A stretch of 39,645 nucleotides of DNA. It comes from Actinomycetota bacterium (GTDB lineage: Bacteria > Actinomycetota > Actinomycetes > S36-B12). The translations under genes were made by a program, and so were the position numbers. The notes under the pieces were generated by a model. That model was given only the letters and a program-made list of their open reading frames with translations, did not search any database and was not told the DNA's origin. The first letter of the stretch is position 1; every line of letters begins with the position of its first letter. Location: contig SYJA01000021.1 of NCBI GenBank assembly GCA_005798555.1, forward strand, positions 1-39,645. Reading direction: 5' to 3'. Below are positions 31,477 to 39,645 of the stretch, in pieces.

Positions 31477-34215
31477 ATGTCCTCTCCTGCGGAGCGATAC
31501 GCCGCAGCGGTGGGCCGGTCGCGCACCAGCGCTAGTGCTTTTGGCAAGTTCAGCCGCCTATATGAATTTGGCCTCGATGACTTCCAGGTGCGGGCCTGCG
31601 AGAGCCTCGCCGCTGGTCGCGGGGTGCTCGTAGCAGCCCCAACCGGCTCAGGCAAGACGGTGGTCGGCGAATTCGCTATCCATCTGGCATTTGCCGCCGG
31701 CCGCAAGTGCTTTTACACGACTCCTATTAAAGCCCTCTCCAATCAGAAGTACCACGATTTGGTCGAGCGCTATGGATCCGACAGCATCGGCTTGCTCACC
31801 GGCGACAACACGGTCAACGGCGAGGCCCCGATTGTCGTGATGACCACCGAAGTGCTACGAAATATGTTGTACGCCGGTTCGTCAACGCTTACCGGTCTTG
31901 CCTATGTGGTGATGGACGAGGTTCACTACCTTGCTGATCGATTCCGAGGGGCGGTCTGGGAAGAAGTCATAATTCATCTGCCGGAGTCCGTCACCGTCGT
32001 AGCCCTTTCGGCAACCGTTAGTAATGCCGAAGAGTTCGGTGCCTGGCTGGCCACGGTTCGTGGTGATACCGACATCATTGTCGAAGAGCATCGACCTGTG
32101 CCACTTTGGCAACATGTGATGGCCGGCTCTCGGATGTATGACCTGTTTATCGATGACGAGCAAACACTGGTCAACCCCGATCTAGAGCAAATCGCCCGCG
32201 AAGAAACTCGCAATGATCGATCTGGCATTAGTCGGCAGAGCGGCAGCAGTCGCGGCGGTCGGCGTCGGCATCGCAGTTCACACACCCCGTGGCGAAGTGA
32301 GGCAATTGATCGTTTGGCCCGCGATGGCCTGCTGCCGGCGATCTACTTTCTGTTCAGCCGGGCCGGTTGCGATGATGCGGTAAAGCAATGCCTGCACGCG
32401 GGACTGCGGCTCACGAACCCGGCAGAACGCAAGGCCATACGCACAGCCGCTCTCGAAGTGACCGGCAACCTACCGCCGGGTGACCTGACCGCACTCGGGT
32501 ATGAAGACTGGCTGGCGGGCCTGGAGCGCGGTATTGCTGCGCACCATGCTGGTTTGCTGCCACTTTTCAAGGAGGTGGTTGAGGGTCTGTTCCAACAGGG
32601 CCTACTGAAGGTTGTCTTCGCAACAGAGACTTTGGCTCTTGGCATAAATATGCCGGCCCGGTCGGTGGTGCTGGAGAAGTTGGTTAAGTGGAACGGTGAA
32701 ACCCACGTAAACCTAACCCCGGGGGAGTACACCCAATTAACCGGTCGCGCCGGTCGGCGCGGGATCGATATCGAAGGACACGGGGTAGTTCTCTGGCACT
32801 TAGGCCTAGACCCACGGGCCCTTGCCGGACTGGCTTCAACTCGCACCTATCCACTCAAATCCTCCTTCCAGCCGTCCTACAACATGGCGGTGAACCTGGT
32901 CTCCCGGATCGGCCACCACGCCGCACGTGCGGTCCTCGAAACCTCATTCGCGCAATTTCAGGCGGACCGATCTGTGGTTGGGCTGGCAACTTCGCTGCGC
33001 AAGCACGAAGAAGCACTCGAAGGATACCGGGAGGCAATGCAATGCCATCTAGGTGATTTCGAGCAGTACGCGCAGTTGCGCGAGGATGCCTCCCGGCGGG
33101 AGAAGGATCTAACAAGGAACGCGGCTCAACTTCGACGTGAGGCGGCTGCTAGTTCACTTCGGGCATTGCGCACAGGCGACGTCTTCATCATTCCGGGCGG
33201 ACGTCGCTCCGGTCCGGTTGTTGTACTTGATCCGGGTAATGGCAATACCCTCGATGAGCCACGGCCGATGGTCTTAACGGCCGATCGACAGGTGCGCCGG
33301 ATCTCTACCGTTGAGATCACCGCACCTGTTGTGGCAATTGCAAAATTGCGTATCCCAAAAGGATTCAACTCCCGCAATGCCCAAGCACGACGTGACCTAG
33401 CATCGACGCTTCGGGAGTTGAGCGCCGACTGGGCACCTGATCGAACGCGCCGGCAATCAAGTGGCGAGGACTCCGAGGTAGTGGAGCTACGGTCCCGACT
33501 TCGTCATCATCCGTGCCATGGTTGTGCTGATCGCGAGCAGCACGCGCGGTGGGCCGAGAGGTACATGCGGGCGAAGCGTGAAATCAAGGATCTGGAGACT
33601 CGGGTAGAAGGTCGGACCAACTCGATCGGTCGCCGATTCGATCGCGTCTGTGAGGTTCTTTCCGAGCTCGGTTACCTCACCAGTCCTGGTGACAGTTCAG
33701 CGGTTACCAGGTCGGGCACCATGCTCATGGGTTTGTACACTGAATCGGATTTACTGGCGGCCCAGTGTCTGCGCGAGGGCACTTGGCGCGGCCTGAGTGC
33801 ACCAGAGTTGGCGGCCGCGGTTTCTGCCATCGTGTACGAGTCACGCCGGTCCGAGGACGATGAATCGCCCCGGCTGCCTGGTGGTGCCGTCCAGAGCGCA
33901 CTGCGGGAGATGGCCGGCATCTGGGCGATGATCCATGACGCCGAAGCCAGGCATGGACTAGACATCACCAGGGAACTAGATGCCGGATTTGTGTGGGCAC
34001 TGCACCGGTGGGCGACCGGGGCTTCACTGCAACTGGTCTTGGACTCCAGTGATCTAACAGCCGGTGACTTTGTTCGGTGGACCCGCCAAGTCATTGACGT
34101 CTTAGGGCAGGTGACCAGCGCCTTGGAAGCCGACGACCCAATGCGGGCAACCGTGCACCTTGCGGTGGATTCAATTAACCGTGGCGTGATCGCCTACACC
34201 TCACAGGTGGAGTGA
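31477..34215 (+). CDS. helY: DEAD/DEAH-box (Ski2-like) RNA helicase HelY
   Basis: A 912-residue ATP-dependent superfamily 2 helicase of the Ski2/Mtr4-like class, named HelY in mycobacteria. Motif I is APTGSGKT (54-61), motif Ia is TTPIKALSNQKY, motif II is MDEVHYL (DEVH at 147-150), motif III is ALSATVSN and motif VI is LTGRAGRRGID. A basic, Ser/Arg/Gly-rich insertion (about 250-275) sits between the RecA-like domains, as in other actinobacterial members. The long C-terminal half holds the helical arch and bundle with CHGCADREQHARWAERY. It likely acts in RNA processing or decay. Its last 15 bases overlap the convergent exonuclease gene. Confidence 0.95.
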   Translation: MSSPAERYAAAVGRSRTSASAFGKFSRLYEFGLDDFQVRACESLAAGRGVLVAAPTGSGKTVVGEFAIHLAFAAGRKCFYTTPIKALSNQKYHDLVERYGSDSIGLLTGDNTVNGEAPIVVMTTEVLRNMLYAGSSTLTGLAYVVMDEVHYLADRFRGAVWEEVIIHLPESVTVVALSATVSNAEEFGAWLATVRGDTDIIVEEHRPVPLWQHVMAGSRMYDLFIDDEQTLVNPDLEQIAREETRNDRSGISRQSGSSRGGRRRHRSSHTPWRSEAIDRLARDGLLPAIYFLFSRAGCDDAVKQCLHAGLRLTNPAERKAIRTAALEVTGNLPPGDLTALGYEDWLAGLERGIAAHHAGLLPLFKEVVEGLFQQGLLKVVFATETLALGINMPARSVVLEKLVKWNGETHVNLTPGEYTQLTGRAGRRGIDIEGHGVVLWHLGLDPRALAGLASTRTYPLKSSFQPSYNMAVNLVSRIGHHAARAVLETSFAQFQADRSVVGLATSLRKHEEALEGYREAMQCHLGDFEQYAQLREDASRREKDLTRNAAQLRREAAASSLRALRTGDVFIIPGGRRSGPVVVLDPGNGNTLDEPRPMVLTADRQVRRISTVEITAPVVAIAKLRIPKGFNSRNAQARRDLASTLRELSADWAPDRTRRQSSGEDSEVVELRSRLRHHPCHGCADREQHARWAERYMRAKREIKDLETRVEGRTNSIGRRFDRVCEVLSELGYLTSPGDSSAVTRSGTMLMGLYTESDLLAAQCLREGTWRGLSAPELAAAVSAIVYESRRSEDDESPRLPGGAVQSALREMAGIWAMIHDAEARHGLDITRELDAGFVWALHRWATGASLQLVLDSSDLTAGDFVRWTRQVIDVLGQVTSALEADDPMRATVHLAVDSINRGVIAYTSQVE

Positions 34216-35118
34216 GCCAACCCGAAGGTAGCGTTCAACGCCCCATGAGCTGGCCAAGTCCCGCAGCCGGGCGCTGTCCCTGGGTGTACTTGGCAGCCCG
34301 AGGTCGCCCGGCAGTTCCAAGTTGCGTACCGCGGTAGCAACCTGACGCGTCGCATGAATCTGCTCGAGGTTTTCAGCAATTAGCTTCGCAAAACGCGGAG
34401 TCAAGGGCTTGGTGATCTCGGTGCGCTCAACCGCCAAGACGAGCTCGTCAATTGACCCGTACTTGCCAATTAGTGCGGCCGCGGTCTTGGCGCCGATGCC
34501 AGGCACACCGGGTAAGCCATCAGATGGATCCCCACGAAGAGTCGCATAGTCCACGTACTGGGTCGGCTGCACACCGAATCGCTCGACCACGCCGGCTGGT
34601 GTCAGCAGTGGCCATAATTCCATGCCGCCATTGACCGTCATCAGCAAACTCACGTTGTCGTCTACCAGTTGAACGAGATCACGATCACCGGAGACGATGA
34701 TCACGGGCGCTTTGCTGCTGGTGGCAAGTGAGGCAATAACGTCATCGGCTTCATGATCTTTGGCCCCGGGGCGGGCCACCCCCATGGCATCTAGGATCGC
34801 CGCGATCGCCGCGATCTGCGGGCCCAAGGTGTCCGGCATCTCAGCTGCACCGCGGGTTTGCCCCGCCTCGTCAGCTGCCAGTCGGTGGGTCTTATAGGAA
34901 GCGAGTATGTCGACCCGCCACTGTGGTCGCCAAGACACATCCCAACAGGCCGCCAGGCCACTTGGTTGATACTGCTCGACCAAGCGGTTAACGGTGCCGA
35001 AGAACCCCCGAATGGCGTTGTGCGGAGCGCCATCTGGGGCCGTCATGGTGTCCGGAAGTGAATAAAAAGCCCGGTAATACAGCATTGCAGTGTCCAAAAG
35101 GAGCACGGGAGCGACCAT
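34201..35118 (-). CDS. Stand-alone 5'-3' exonuclease (PolA N-terminal / flap nuclease type)
   Basis: A 305-residue nuclease equal to the N-terminal domain of DNA polymerase I, without polymerase. LLLDTAMLYYRAFYSLP carries the first metal-binding Asp. KDHEADDVIASL and IIVSGDRDLVQLVDD provide the acidic cluster. LRGDPSDGLPGVPGIGAKTAAALIGKYG includes the helix-hairpin-helix DNA-binding motif. It removes RNA primers or flaps in replication and repair, and is usually encoded beside helY in Actinobacteria. Its start at 35118 follows a CAACAT-like hexamer by 7 nt, a weak match. It is divergent from the M24 peptidase gene. Confidence 0.94.
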   Translation of the reverse strand: MVAPVLLLDTAMLYYRAFYSLPDTMTAPDGAPHNAIRGFFGTVNRLVEQYQPSGLAACWDVSWRPQWRVDILASYKTHRLAADEAGQTRGAAEMPDTLGPQIAAIAAILDAMGVARPGAKDHEADDVIASLATSSKAPVIIVSGDRDLVQLVDDNVSLLMTVNGGMELWPLLTPAGVVERFGVQPTQYVDYATLRGDPSDGLPGVPGIGAKTAAALIGKYGSIDELVLAVERTEITKPLTPRFAKLIAENLEQIHATRQVATAVRNLELPGDLGLPSTPRDSARLRDLASSWGVERYLRVGSLHL

Positions 35119-35191
35119 GGTTCGTATGTTGTCAGATCATCTTGGCGCCCATGCGCTCAGGTGAACTGGTGCCGGCCTCGGGGCCATGACC

Positions 35192-35197
35192 TACGGT
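35192..35197 (+). promoter_or_regulatory. Putative leaderless -10 (TACGGT) of the M24 peptidase operon
   Basis: TACGGT, 6 nt (GGGGTC), then the ATG at 35204. This argues against the earlier ATG at 35186, which would lie upstream of the -10. Confidence 0.6.
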
Positions 35198-35203
35198 GGG
35201 GTC

Positions 35204-36307
35204 ATGAGTTTCGTCAGGCGGCTAACGCACGTTCAAGAACAGTTGGCGATCGCGGGTATCGATGCTGCGCTCATCACCCCCGGCCCGGACCTGCGCTATC
35301 TAGTCGGGTACGAGGCGAAGCCCTTGGAGCGTCTCACCTGTTTGGTGGTTCGGGTGGGAGCTGATCCGGTGCTCGTGGTGCCAGCACTGGAAATTCTCGC
35401 AGCTACAGCCAGCCCGGTCGGTCAGCTCGGTATCGACATTCAAAGCTGGCAGGAAACCGACGATCCGTATGCCTTGGCAGCACAGTTGGTCGGCGCTGCC
35501 TCGGTAGTGGCACTCGACGATCACATGTGGGCGCAAAAAGTTCTCGATCTGCGGGCCGCGATGCCAAATGCAAGGCAGGTACTCGCGAGCCAGCTCATCA
35601 CCCCGATTCGCATGCGCAAGGACGCAGAGGAGATTGCAGCTCTGCGTCGAGCCGGCGCGGCCATCGATCAGGTGCACGCCAAGGTGCCGGAGTTACTTCG
35701 CCCCGGGCGGACCGAGCGCGAAATCGGAATCGACATCGGTAATTTGATAATTGCCGCCGGGCACGTGGCTGTGGATTTCGTAATAGTTGCCAGTGGCCCA
35801 AATGCCGCCAGCCCGCATCATGATGTGTCAGATCGCGTGCTGGCAATCGGTGACCCGGTGGTCGTTGATATCGGTGGCACCATGCCAGATGGATATCGAA
35901 GTGACTGCACTCGCACTTATCACCTCGGCGCACCAAGTTCTGAATTCGCGGCTTCCTACGCGGTACTTCTCCAGGCCCAAAGGTCTGCGAGTGCCGCGGT
36001 GCACCCCGGCGCCACCTGTGCGCACATTGATGCCGTTGCCCGCGATGTCTTAACCGATGCAGGTCTCGGTGAGCTTTTCATCCATCGCACCGGTCACGGC
36101 ATTGGCCTAGAGTCACATGAGGACCCTTACATCGTCGCCGGCAATCACCTGCCCCTGGCCGCCGGGATGGCATTTAGTATCGAGCCAGGGTTCTATCTTG
36201 CCGGATCATATGGGGCCAGGATCGAAGACATAGTGATTTGCACCGATGATGGTGTTGAGTCCGTCAACGCTCAGCCGCGCGAACTAGTGATTGCATTAGG
36301 CACATGA
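35204..36307 (+). CDS. M24-family metallopeptidase (Xaa-Pro aminopeptidase type)
   Basis: A 367-residue enzyme of the pita-bread fold. An N-terminal creatinase-like domain (to about 130) precedes the catalytic domain. All five metal ligands are present: Asp222 (VVVDIGGT), Asp234 (RSDCTRTY), His298 (RTGHGIGLESHE), Glu327 (SIEPGFYL) and Glu341 (ARIEDIV). It probably cleaves X-Pro dipeptides, as PepQ/PepP relatives do. The start is moved from the first ATG (35186) to 35204 because of the TACGGT element between them. It overlaps the acyl-CoA dehydrogenase start as ATGA. Confidence 0.93.
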   Translation: MSFVRRLTHVQEQLAIAGIDAALITPGPDLRYLVGYEAKPLERLTCLVVRVGADPVLVVPALEILAATASPVGQLGIDIQSWQETDDPYALAAQLVGAASVVALDDHMWAQKVLDLRAAMPNARQVLASQLITPIRMRKDAEEIAALRRAGAAIDQVHAKVPELLRPGRTEREIGIDIGNLIIAAGHVAVDFVIVASGPNAASPHHDVSDRVLAIGDPVVVDIGGTMPDGYRSDCTRTYHLGAPSSEFAASYAVLLQAQRSASAAVHPGATCAHIDAVARDVLTDAGLGELFIHRTGHGIGLESHEDPYIVAGNHLPLAAGMAFSIEPGFYLAGSYGARIEDIVICTDDGVESVNAQPRELVIALGT

Positions 36308-37470
36308 CCATTGCCTGGCAAACCAGTGGCGTCTTGCGCCGGCTGCCCACTACAGAGGCCGCTTCACTGCTTGACCTCACCCATGAGGTCGCGACTAAGG
36401 AGTTGCGTCCCCGCGCAGACGAGGCCGAGGCTGCGGCTTACTTCCCGCGGGAGATGTTCACCATGCTGGGTGAACTCGGATTGATGAGCTTGCCGTATGC
36501 GGAGCAATTTGGTGGCGGTAACCAACCGAATGAAGTCAGCTTGCAGGTTCTCGAAGAGCTGTCGCGTGCTTGGATGAGCGTGGCGGTGGGCGTCAGTGTC
36601 CACAACCTTGCCTGCTTCCCGCTGGCAGATTTTGGTACCGAAGACCAGCAGCGGCAGTGGCTACCGGATCTCCTCGGCGGCGGGCTCCTTGGGGCCTACT
36701 GTTTGAGTGAGCCTGAGTCCGGGTCAGATGCCGCCGCACTCACCACCCGGGCGGTCGGTGCTGGGGATGACTATCTGGTCAACGGGACCAAGGCCTGGAT
36801 CACCCACGGCGGGGTCGCCGACTTCTACAGCCTGATGGTGCGCACCGGCGATCAGGGAGCGAAAGGCATTAGTTGCCTGCTGGTGAACGCCGATACCCCC
36901 GGGCTAACCGCCGCCACCCCTGAACACAAGATGGGCAGCAATTCGTCTCCGACCGCCCAGATCCACCTTGTTGATGCTCGGGTGTCAAAGTCCCGCCGCA
37001 TTGCAGCCGAGGGCGCGGGCTTTACGGTGGCACTTGCGGCCCTTGACGCCGGTCGGCTGGGGATCGCAGCGTGCGCGGTTGGATTGGCACAGGCGGCACT
37101 CGATGCGGCCGCCCAGTACTCAGGGGTTCGGGTGCAGTTCGGCCGGCCGATTCGCGATCTGCAAGGCGTGTCGTTCATGTTGGCCGACATGGCAACAAGT
37201 ATTGAGGCTGCTCGGGCGCTGTACCTTGAGGCCGCACGCCGCAAGGATGCCGGGCTCAATTTCACGTCGATTGCGGCGATGGCAAAGCTAATGGCCACCG
37301 ATAGTGCGATGAAGGTAACCACTGACGCTATCCAGGTTTTCGGTGGCGCCGGCTACACCAGAGACTTCCCCGTTGAGCGCTATTTCCGGGAGGCGAAGGT
37401 GCTGCAGATTGTTGAGGGCACGAATCAAGTGCAACGAATGGTGATTGGCCGCAGCTTGGGCCGCGGTTAG
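36304..37470 (+). CDS. Acyl-CoA dehydrogenase
   Basis: A 388-residue FAD enzyme that oxidises acyl-CoA to the enoyl-CoA. The N-terminal helical domain is followed by YCLSEPESGSDAAALTTRA, the flavin-proximal signature. The C-terminal helical domain contains QVFGGAGYTRDFPVERYFREAK and LQIVEGTNQVQRMVIGR. Catalytic Glu371 is in the VEGTNQ motif, as in short-chain and isovaleryl-type enzymes with a C-terminal-domain base. Chain-length preference cannot be told. The ATG overlaps the M24 peptidase stop (ATGA), and the amidohydrolase begins 4 bp after its own stop, making a three-gene operon. Confidence 0.95.
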   Translation: MTIAWQTSGVLRRLPTTEAASLLDLTHEVATKELRPRADEAEAAAYFPREMFTMLGELGLMSLPYAEQFGGGNQPNEVSLQVLEELSRAWMSVAVGVSVHNLACFPLADFGTEDQQRQWLPDLLGGGLLGAYCLSEPESGSDAAALTTRAVGAGDDYLVNGTKAWITHGGVADFYSLMVRTGDQGAKGISCLLVNADTPGLTAATPEHKMGSNSSPTAQIHLVDARVSKSRRIAAEGAGFTVALAALDAGRLGIAACAVGLAQAALDAAAQYSGVRVQFGRPIRDLQGVSFMLADMATSIEAARALYLEAARRKDAGLNFTSIAAMAKLMATDSAMKVTTDAIQVFGGAGYTRDFPVERYFREAKVLQIVEGTNQVQRMVIGRSLGRG

Positions 37471-37474
37471 CTTC

Positions 37475-39070
37475 GTGGCCCGAGAGTTTGCGGCACCGTC
37501 TTGGCAGGCGCACCGCAGGTTGCTGATTACCGGTGCAGTGATTTACACACCGAATTATCGCTTCGGCTCTGCGGCTCCAACCGCCATGCTGGTCGACTCC
37601 GAAACAATCACCTGGGTCGGCAATGATCCCGTGCACCACCTTGACAGCGCGGATGCCGTTGTCGACGTCCAAGGTGCATTGGTTATGCCGGGATTCGTTG
37701 ATGCACATGTGCATGCCACCAGCACCGGTATCACCTTGTTGGGCCTGGATTTATCTGGCACTTCGTCGCTAGCCGAAGCCTTGGCGTTGATTTCGGCGGC
37801 GGCCCGCGAGGCAAAAGGCGCAGTCCTCCTCGGTCACGGCTGGGATGAGACCCGCTGGCCCGAAGGCCGCGCTCCAACTCGCACCGAACTGGATCGTGCG
37901 ACCTGGGGCAGTATTGTTTATCTGTCGCGCATTGACGTGCACTCGGCGGTTGTCAGCAGCACCCTGCTCGCGCAGTTACCCGGGGTCGAGCAGGCCGCGG
38001 GCTTTCGAGCCGATGGCCTGCTAAGTCGCCAGGCGCACCACCAGGCCCGCGAGGCGGCACTTGATTCACTTGGCACCGGGCAGCGGGCGCTGGCACAGCG
38101 CACCACCCGAGCACATGCCGCCGCGCACGGCATTGTGGCCTTCCACGAGATGGCCGGCCCCACTATCTCCAGCCCAGCGGATTTACGTGAGTTGCTCGAA
38201 CTCGCCGCGGTAGAGCCCGGCCCAGTGGTTTGCGGGTACTGGGGTGAGCTTGCGAGCAATGGCGGGATCGAGCAGGCCTTGGAACTTGGCGCGATCGGCG
38301 CCGCCGGTGATCTATTCGTCGATGGTGCCATCGGCTCGCGCACCGCCTGCCTGCGCCATAGCTACGCGGATGAATCCGGTACCGATGGTGCGCAGTATTT
38401 AACCGCGGCCGATATTGCGGACCATGTCGCTAAGTCGACCGGTGCCGGGTTGCAGGCCGGGTTCCATGTCATCGGGGATAGAGCAAGTGATCTGGTCATT
38501 GCAGGGCTGACGGCTGCCGCTGAGCGCTGTGGCGTTCCGGCCATGCGAGCTGCCGGCCATCGTCTCGAGCACGCGGAGATGCTCGACGACCAACAGATCG
38601 CCGTGCTGGGTCAACTTGGAGTCATTGCGAGTATGCAGCCGATGTTCGACGCGCTCTGGGGCGCACCCGGTGGCATGTACGAGCAACGCCTAGGAGCTGG
38701 CCGAGCCCGCAAGATGAATCGACTTGCCGACGTATCGGCCGCTGGTGTACTGCTGGCAATGGGCTCCGACAGCCCGGTCACGGCGATGGATCCGTGGCTA
38801 GCCGTGCGCGCGGCCACACACCATTATCAAGTCGGCCAGCGTTTGACTTTCGACGCCGCGATCGATTCCCATACGGTTTCCGGGTGGCAGGCCGCGGGGT
38901 ATTTCGGGGTTGGTCAGCTAGTCGCGGGTGCGCCAGCACACCTGGCCATCTGGCAAGGCTCGGATTCGGTAGCTACCTTTGCGGACTTAACCGATGGCGG
39001 GCCGAAGTGCCTGCGGACGATCGTCGCCGGTACGACGGTATTTGATAGTGGCGACTTGGCAGAGCTATGA
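37475..39070 (+). CDS. Amidohydrolase (YtcJ-like, Amidohydro_3)
   Basis: A 531-residue metal-dependent hydrolase with a TIM barrel and a split beta domain. MPGFVDAHVHAT has the HxH metal pair. GHGWDETRWPEGRAPT is typical of YtcJ-like enzymes. FVDGAIGSRTACL, FHVIGDRASDLVI and GHRLEHAEML supply the later metal and catalytic His residues. AMGSDSPVTAMDPW has the final Asp. Substrates of this family are mostly unknown. I chose GTG 37475, 4 bp after the previous stop. The frame also reaches a TTG at 37445 inside the acyl-CoA dehydrogenase, and a TTG at 37519 lies just before LLITGAVIYTP. The start is therefore uncertain. Confidence 0.9.
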   Translation: MAREFAAPSWQAHRRLLITGAVIYTPNYRFGSAAPTAMLVDSETITWVGNDPVHHLDSADAVVDVQGALVMPGFVDAHVHATSTGITLLGLDLSGTSSLAEALALISAAAREAKGAVLLGHGWDETRWPEGRAPTRTELDRATWGSIVYLSRIDVHSAVVSSTLLAQLPGVEQAAGFRADGLLSRQAHHQAREAALDSLGTGQRALAQRTTRAHAAAHGIVAFHEMAGPTISSPADLRELLELAAVEPGPVVCGYWGELASNGGIEQALELGAIGAAGDLFVDGAIGSRTACLRHSYADESGTDGAQYLTAADIADHVAKSTGAGLQAGFHVIGDRASDLVIAGLTAAAERCGVPAMRAAGHRLEHAEMLDDQQIAVLGQLGVIASMQPMFDALWGAPGGMYEQRLGAGRARKMNRLADVSAAGVLLAMGSDSPVTAMDPWLAVRAATHHYQVGQRLTFDAAIDSHTVSGWQAAGYFGVGQLVAGAPAHLAIWQGSDSVATFADLTDGGPKCLRTIVAGTTVFDSGDLAEL

Positions 39071-39083
39071 GCGTGAGCGAGCA

Positions 39084-39645
39084 ATGAACGGCAAACTGGT
39101 CTCCGCGCCCGTTGGCATCGCCCTCGCGATCGCGGCCGGGATCTGCTGCTACTTAGCCTTCGCCCCGGTCGCCATCGGGGCCCTCGCTCCGGTTGGGGTG
39201 CTGCTCTCGACGATTGCGATCTTTCGCGCCACCTTGAGACGGGGATTTGGTTTAGCGTTGATCACCGGTTTGGTGTTCTTCCTGCCTTTGATTTCCTGGA
39301 TGGCTACGCCAGGTGTTGATGCCTGGTTGCTCCTTAGCCTGCTCTGCGCACTTTGGGTTGGGTTAATGGGTGCCGCCATCGCCTTGGTCACCCGGGTACC
39401 GGGCTGGCCGATCTGGGTGCCCTGCCTTTGGGTTATCCAGGAGGCACTGCGTGGCACGGTGCCGTGGGGTGGCTTCGCCTGGGGTGACTTGGCATTCGCC
39501 CAATCGAGCACCTGGCTCGGTAAGTACGCGGCGTTTATCGGGCGTCCAGGAGTGACCTTCGTGGTCGCGCTCGCTGGCACCACCTTGCTGGCGGCATTCT
39601 TGGCCGTCCGCGCCGGGCGGCGGGGATATGGCAGCGCGTGGTTCG
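39084..39645 (+). CDS. lnt: Apolipoprotein N-acyltransferase, N-terminal part (cut by window end)
   Basis: The frame from ATG 39084 is open to the window edge, giving 187 complete codons. It encodes at least four hydrophobic segments from the N-terminus. It contains the family stretch LWVIQEALRGTVPWGGFAWGDLAFAQS, shown here in part as EALRGTVPWGGFAWG. That matches the region of Lnt just before the nitrilase-like catalytic domain, which lies outside the window. Lnt adds the third acyl chain to the N-terminal Cys of lipoproteins. The start lies 13 bp after the amidohydrolase stop. No Shine-Dalgarno or -10 is clear, so it may be part of that operon. Confidence 0.85.
   Translation, partial: MNGKLVSAPVGIALAIAAGICCYLAFAPVAIGALAPVGVLLSTIAIFRATLRRGFGLALITGLVFFLPLISWMATPGVDAWLLLSLLCALWVGLMGAAIALVTRVPGWPIWVPCLWVIQEALRGTVPWGGFAWGDLAFAQSSTWLGKYAAFIGRPGVTFVVALAGTTLLAAFLAVRAGRRGYGSAWF

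Noticed and set aside
31477-34215. Ser/Arg/Gly-rich insertion in HelY as a novel domain
   Set aside because: As far as I recall, basic low-complexity insertions at this place occur in other actinobacterial HelY proteins, so it is a family trait.
1-39645. Mobile elements, prophage, toxin-antitoxin or defence genes
   Set aside because: No transposase, integrase, terminal inverted repeats, phage structural genes or typical toxin-antitoxin pair seen; all genes fit a conserved actinobacterial core with similar base composition.

Overview
The window is a compact, GC-rich (roughly 60 %) piece of an actinobacterial (Actinomycetota) chromosome. The lineage is shown by three things: a complete Pup-proteasome locus (arc/mpa, dop, pup, prcB, prcA, pafA, pafB, pafC), the mycothiol ligase gene mshC, and an F420-type luciferase-like oxidoreductase. 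The gene order follows two syntenic blocks known from Mycobacterium and Streptomyces. I cannot place it below class level from sequence alone. The very short intergenic gaps suggest a small, economical genome. I found no phage, insertion sequence, CRISPR array, secondary-metabolite cluster or defence island. There is no gene-free stretch over 300 bases.

Layout. 1-415: the end of a probable MFS transporter and a tRNA-Leu(GAG). 488-9365: an M20 peptidase; an aldo/keto reductase with a small DUF5703 gene; an LLM oxidoreductase with uppP; corA; a histidine phosphatase, DUF3090 and SCO1664-like kinase-fold cluster; then mshC. 9357-12088: divergent 6-phosphogluconate dehydrogenase and pgi. 12135-18096: an alpha/beta hydrolase with PAC2 on the minus strand, then metH with a HAD phosphatase. 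18098-19957: a RecB-like Fe-S nuclease divergent from the tRNA m1A58 methyltransferase trmI. 20064-25030: arc, dop, pup, prcB, prcA. 25051-34215: pafA, two FKBPs, pafB, pafC, tatA, tatC, a lipid kinase and the helicase helY. 34201-39645: a 5'-3' exonuclease on the minus strand, an M24 peptidase, an acyl-CoA dehydrogenase, an amidohydrolase, and the start of lnt, cut by the window edge.

How the genes work together. Pup is deamidated and removed by Dop and ligated to targets by PafA. Arc/Mpa unfolds pupylated proteins into the PrcA/PrcB 20S core. PafB/PafC are WYL-domain regulators of the DNA-damage response. MshC makes mycothiol. UppP recycles the cell-wall lipid carrier. TatA/TatC export folded proteins. 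Lnt would acylate lipoproteins such as the FKBP encoded here.

The clearest signal beyond gene content is in the promoters. Sixteen start codons lie directly downstream of an NANNNT -10 hexamer (mostly TAnnnT, such as TAGGCT, TAAGGT, TAGCGT). The spacer is exactly 6 nt in thirteen of these, 7 nt in two and 10 nt in one. This is the expected layout of leaderless transcripts. Several divergent gene pairs fit two such promoters into 34-60 bp. The rule also settles several start codons (pup, pafA, the M24 peptidase, the alpha/beta hydrolase) and divides the proteasome locus into separate transcription units. Only a minority of genes (arc, tatA, gnd) show a convincing Shine-Dalgarno; many others start by ATGA-type overlap with the gene before. 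I did not find a convincing wholly new system. The least understood module is the phosphatase / DUF3090 / kinase-fold / mshC cluster.
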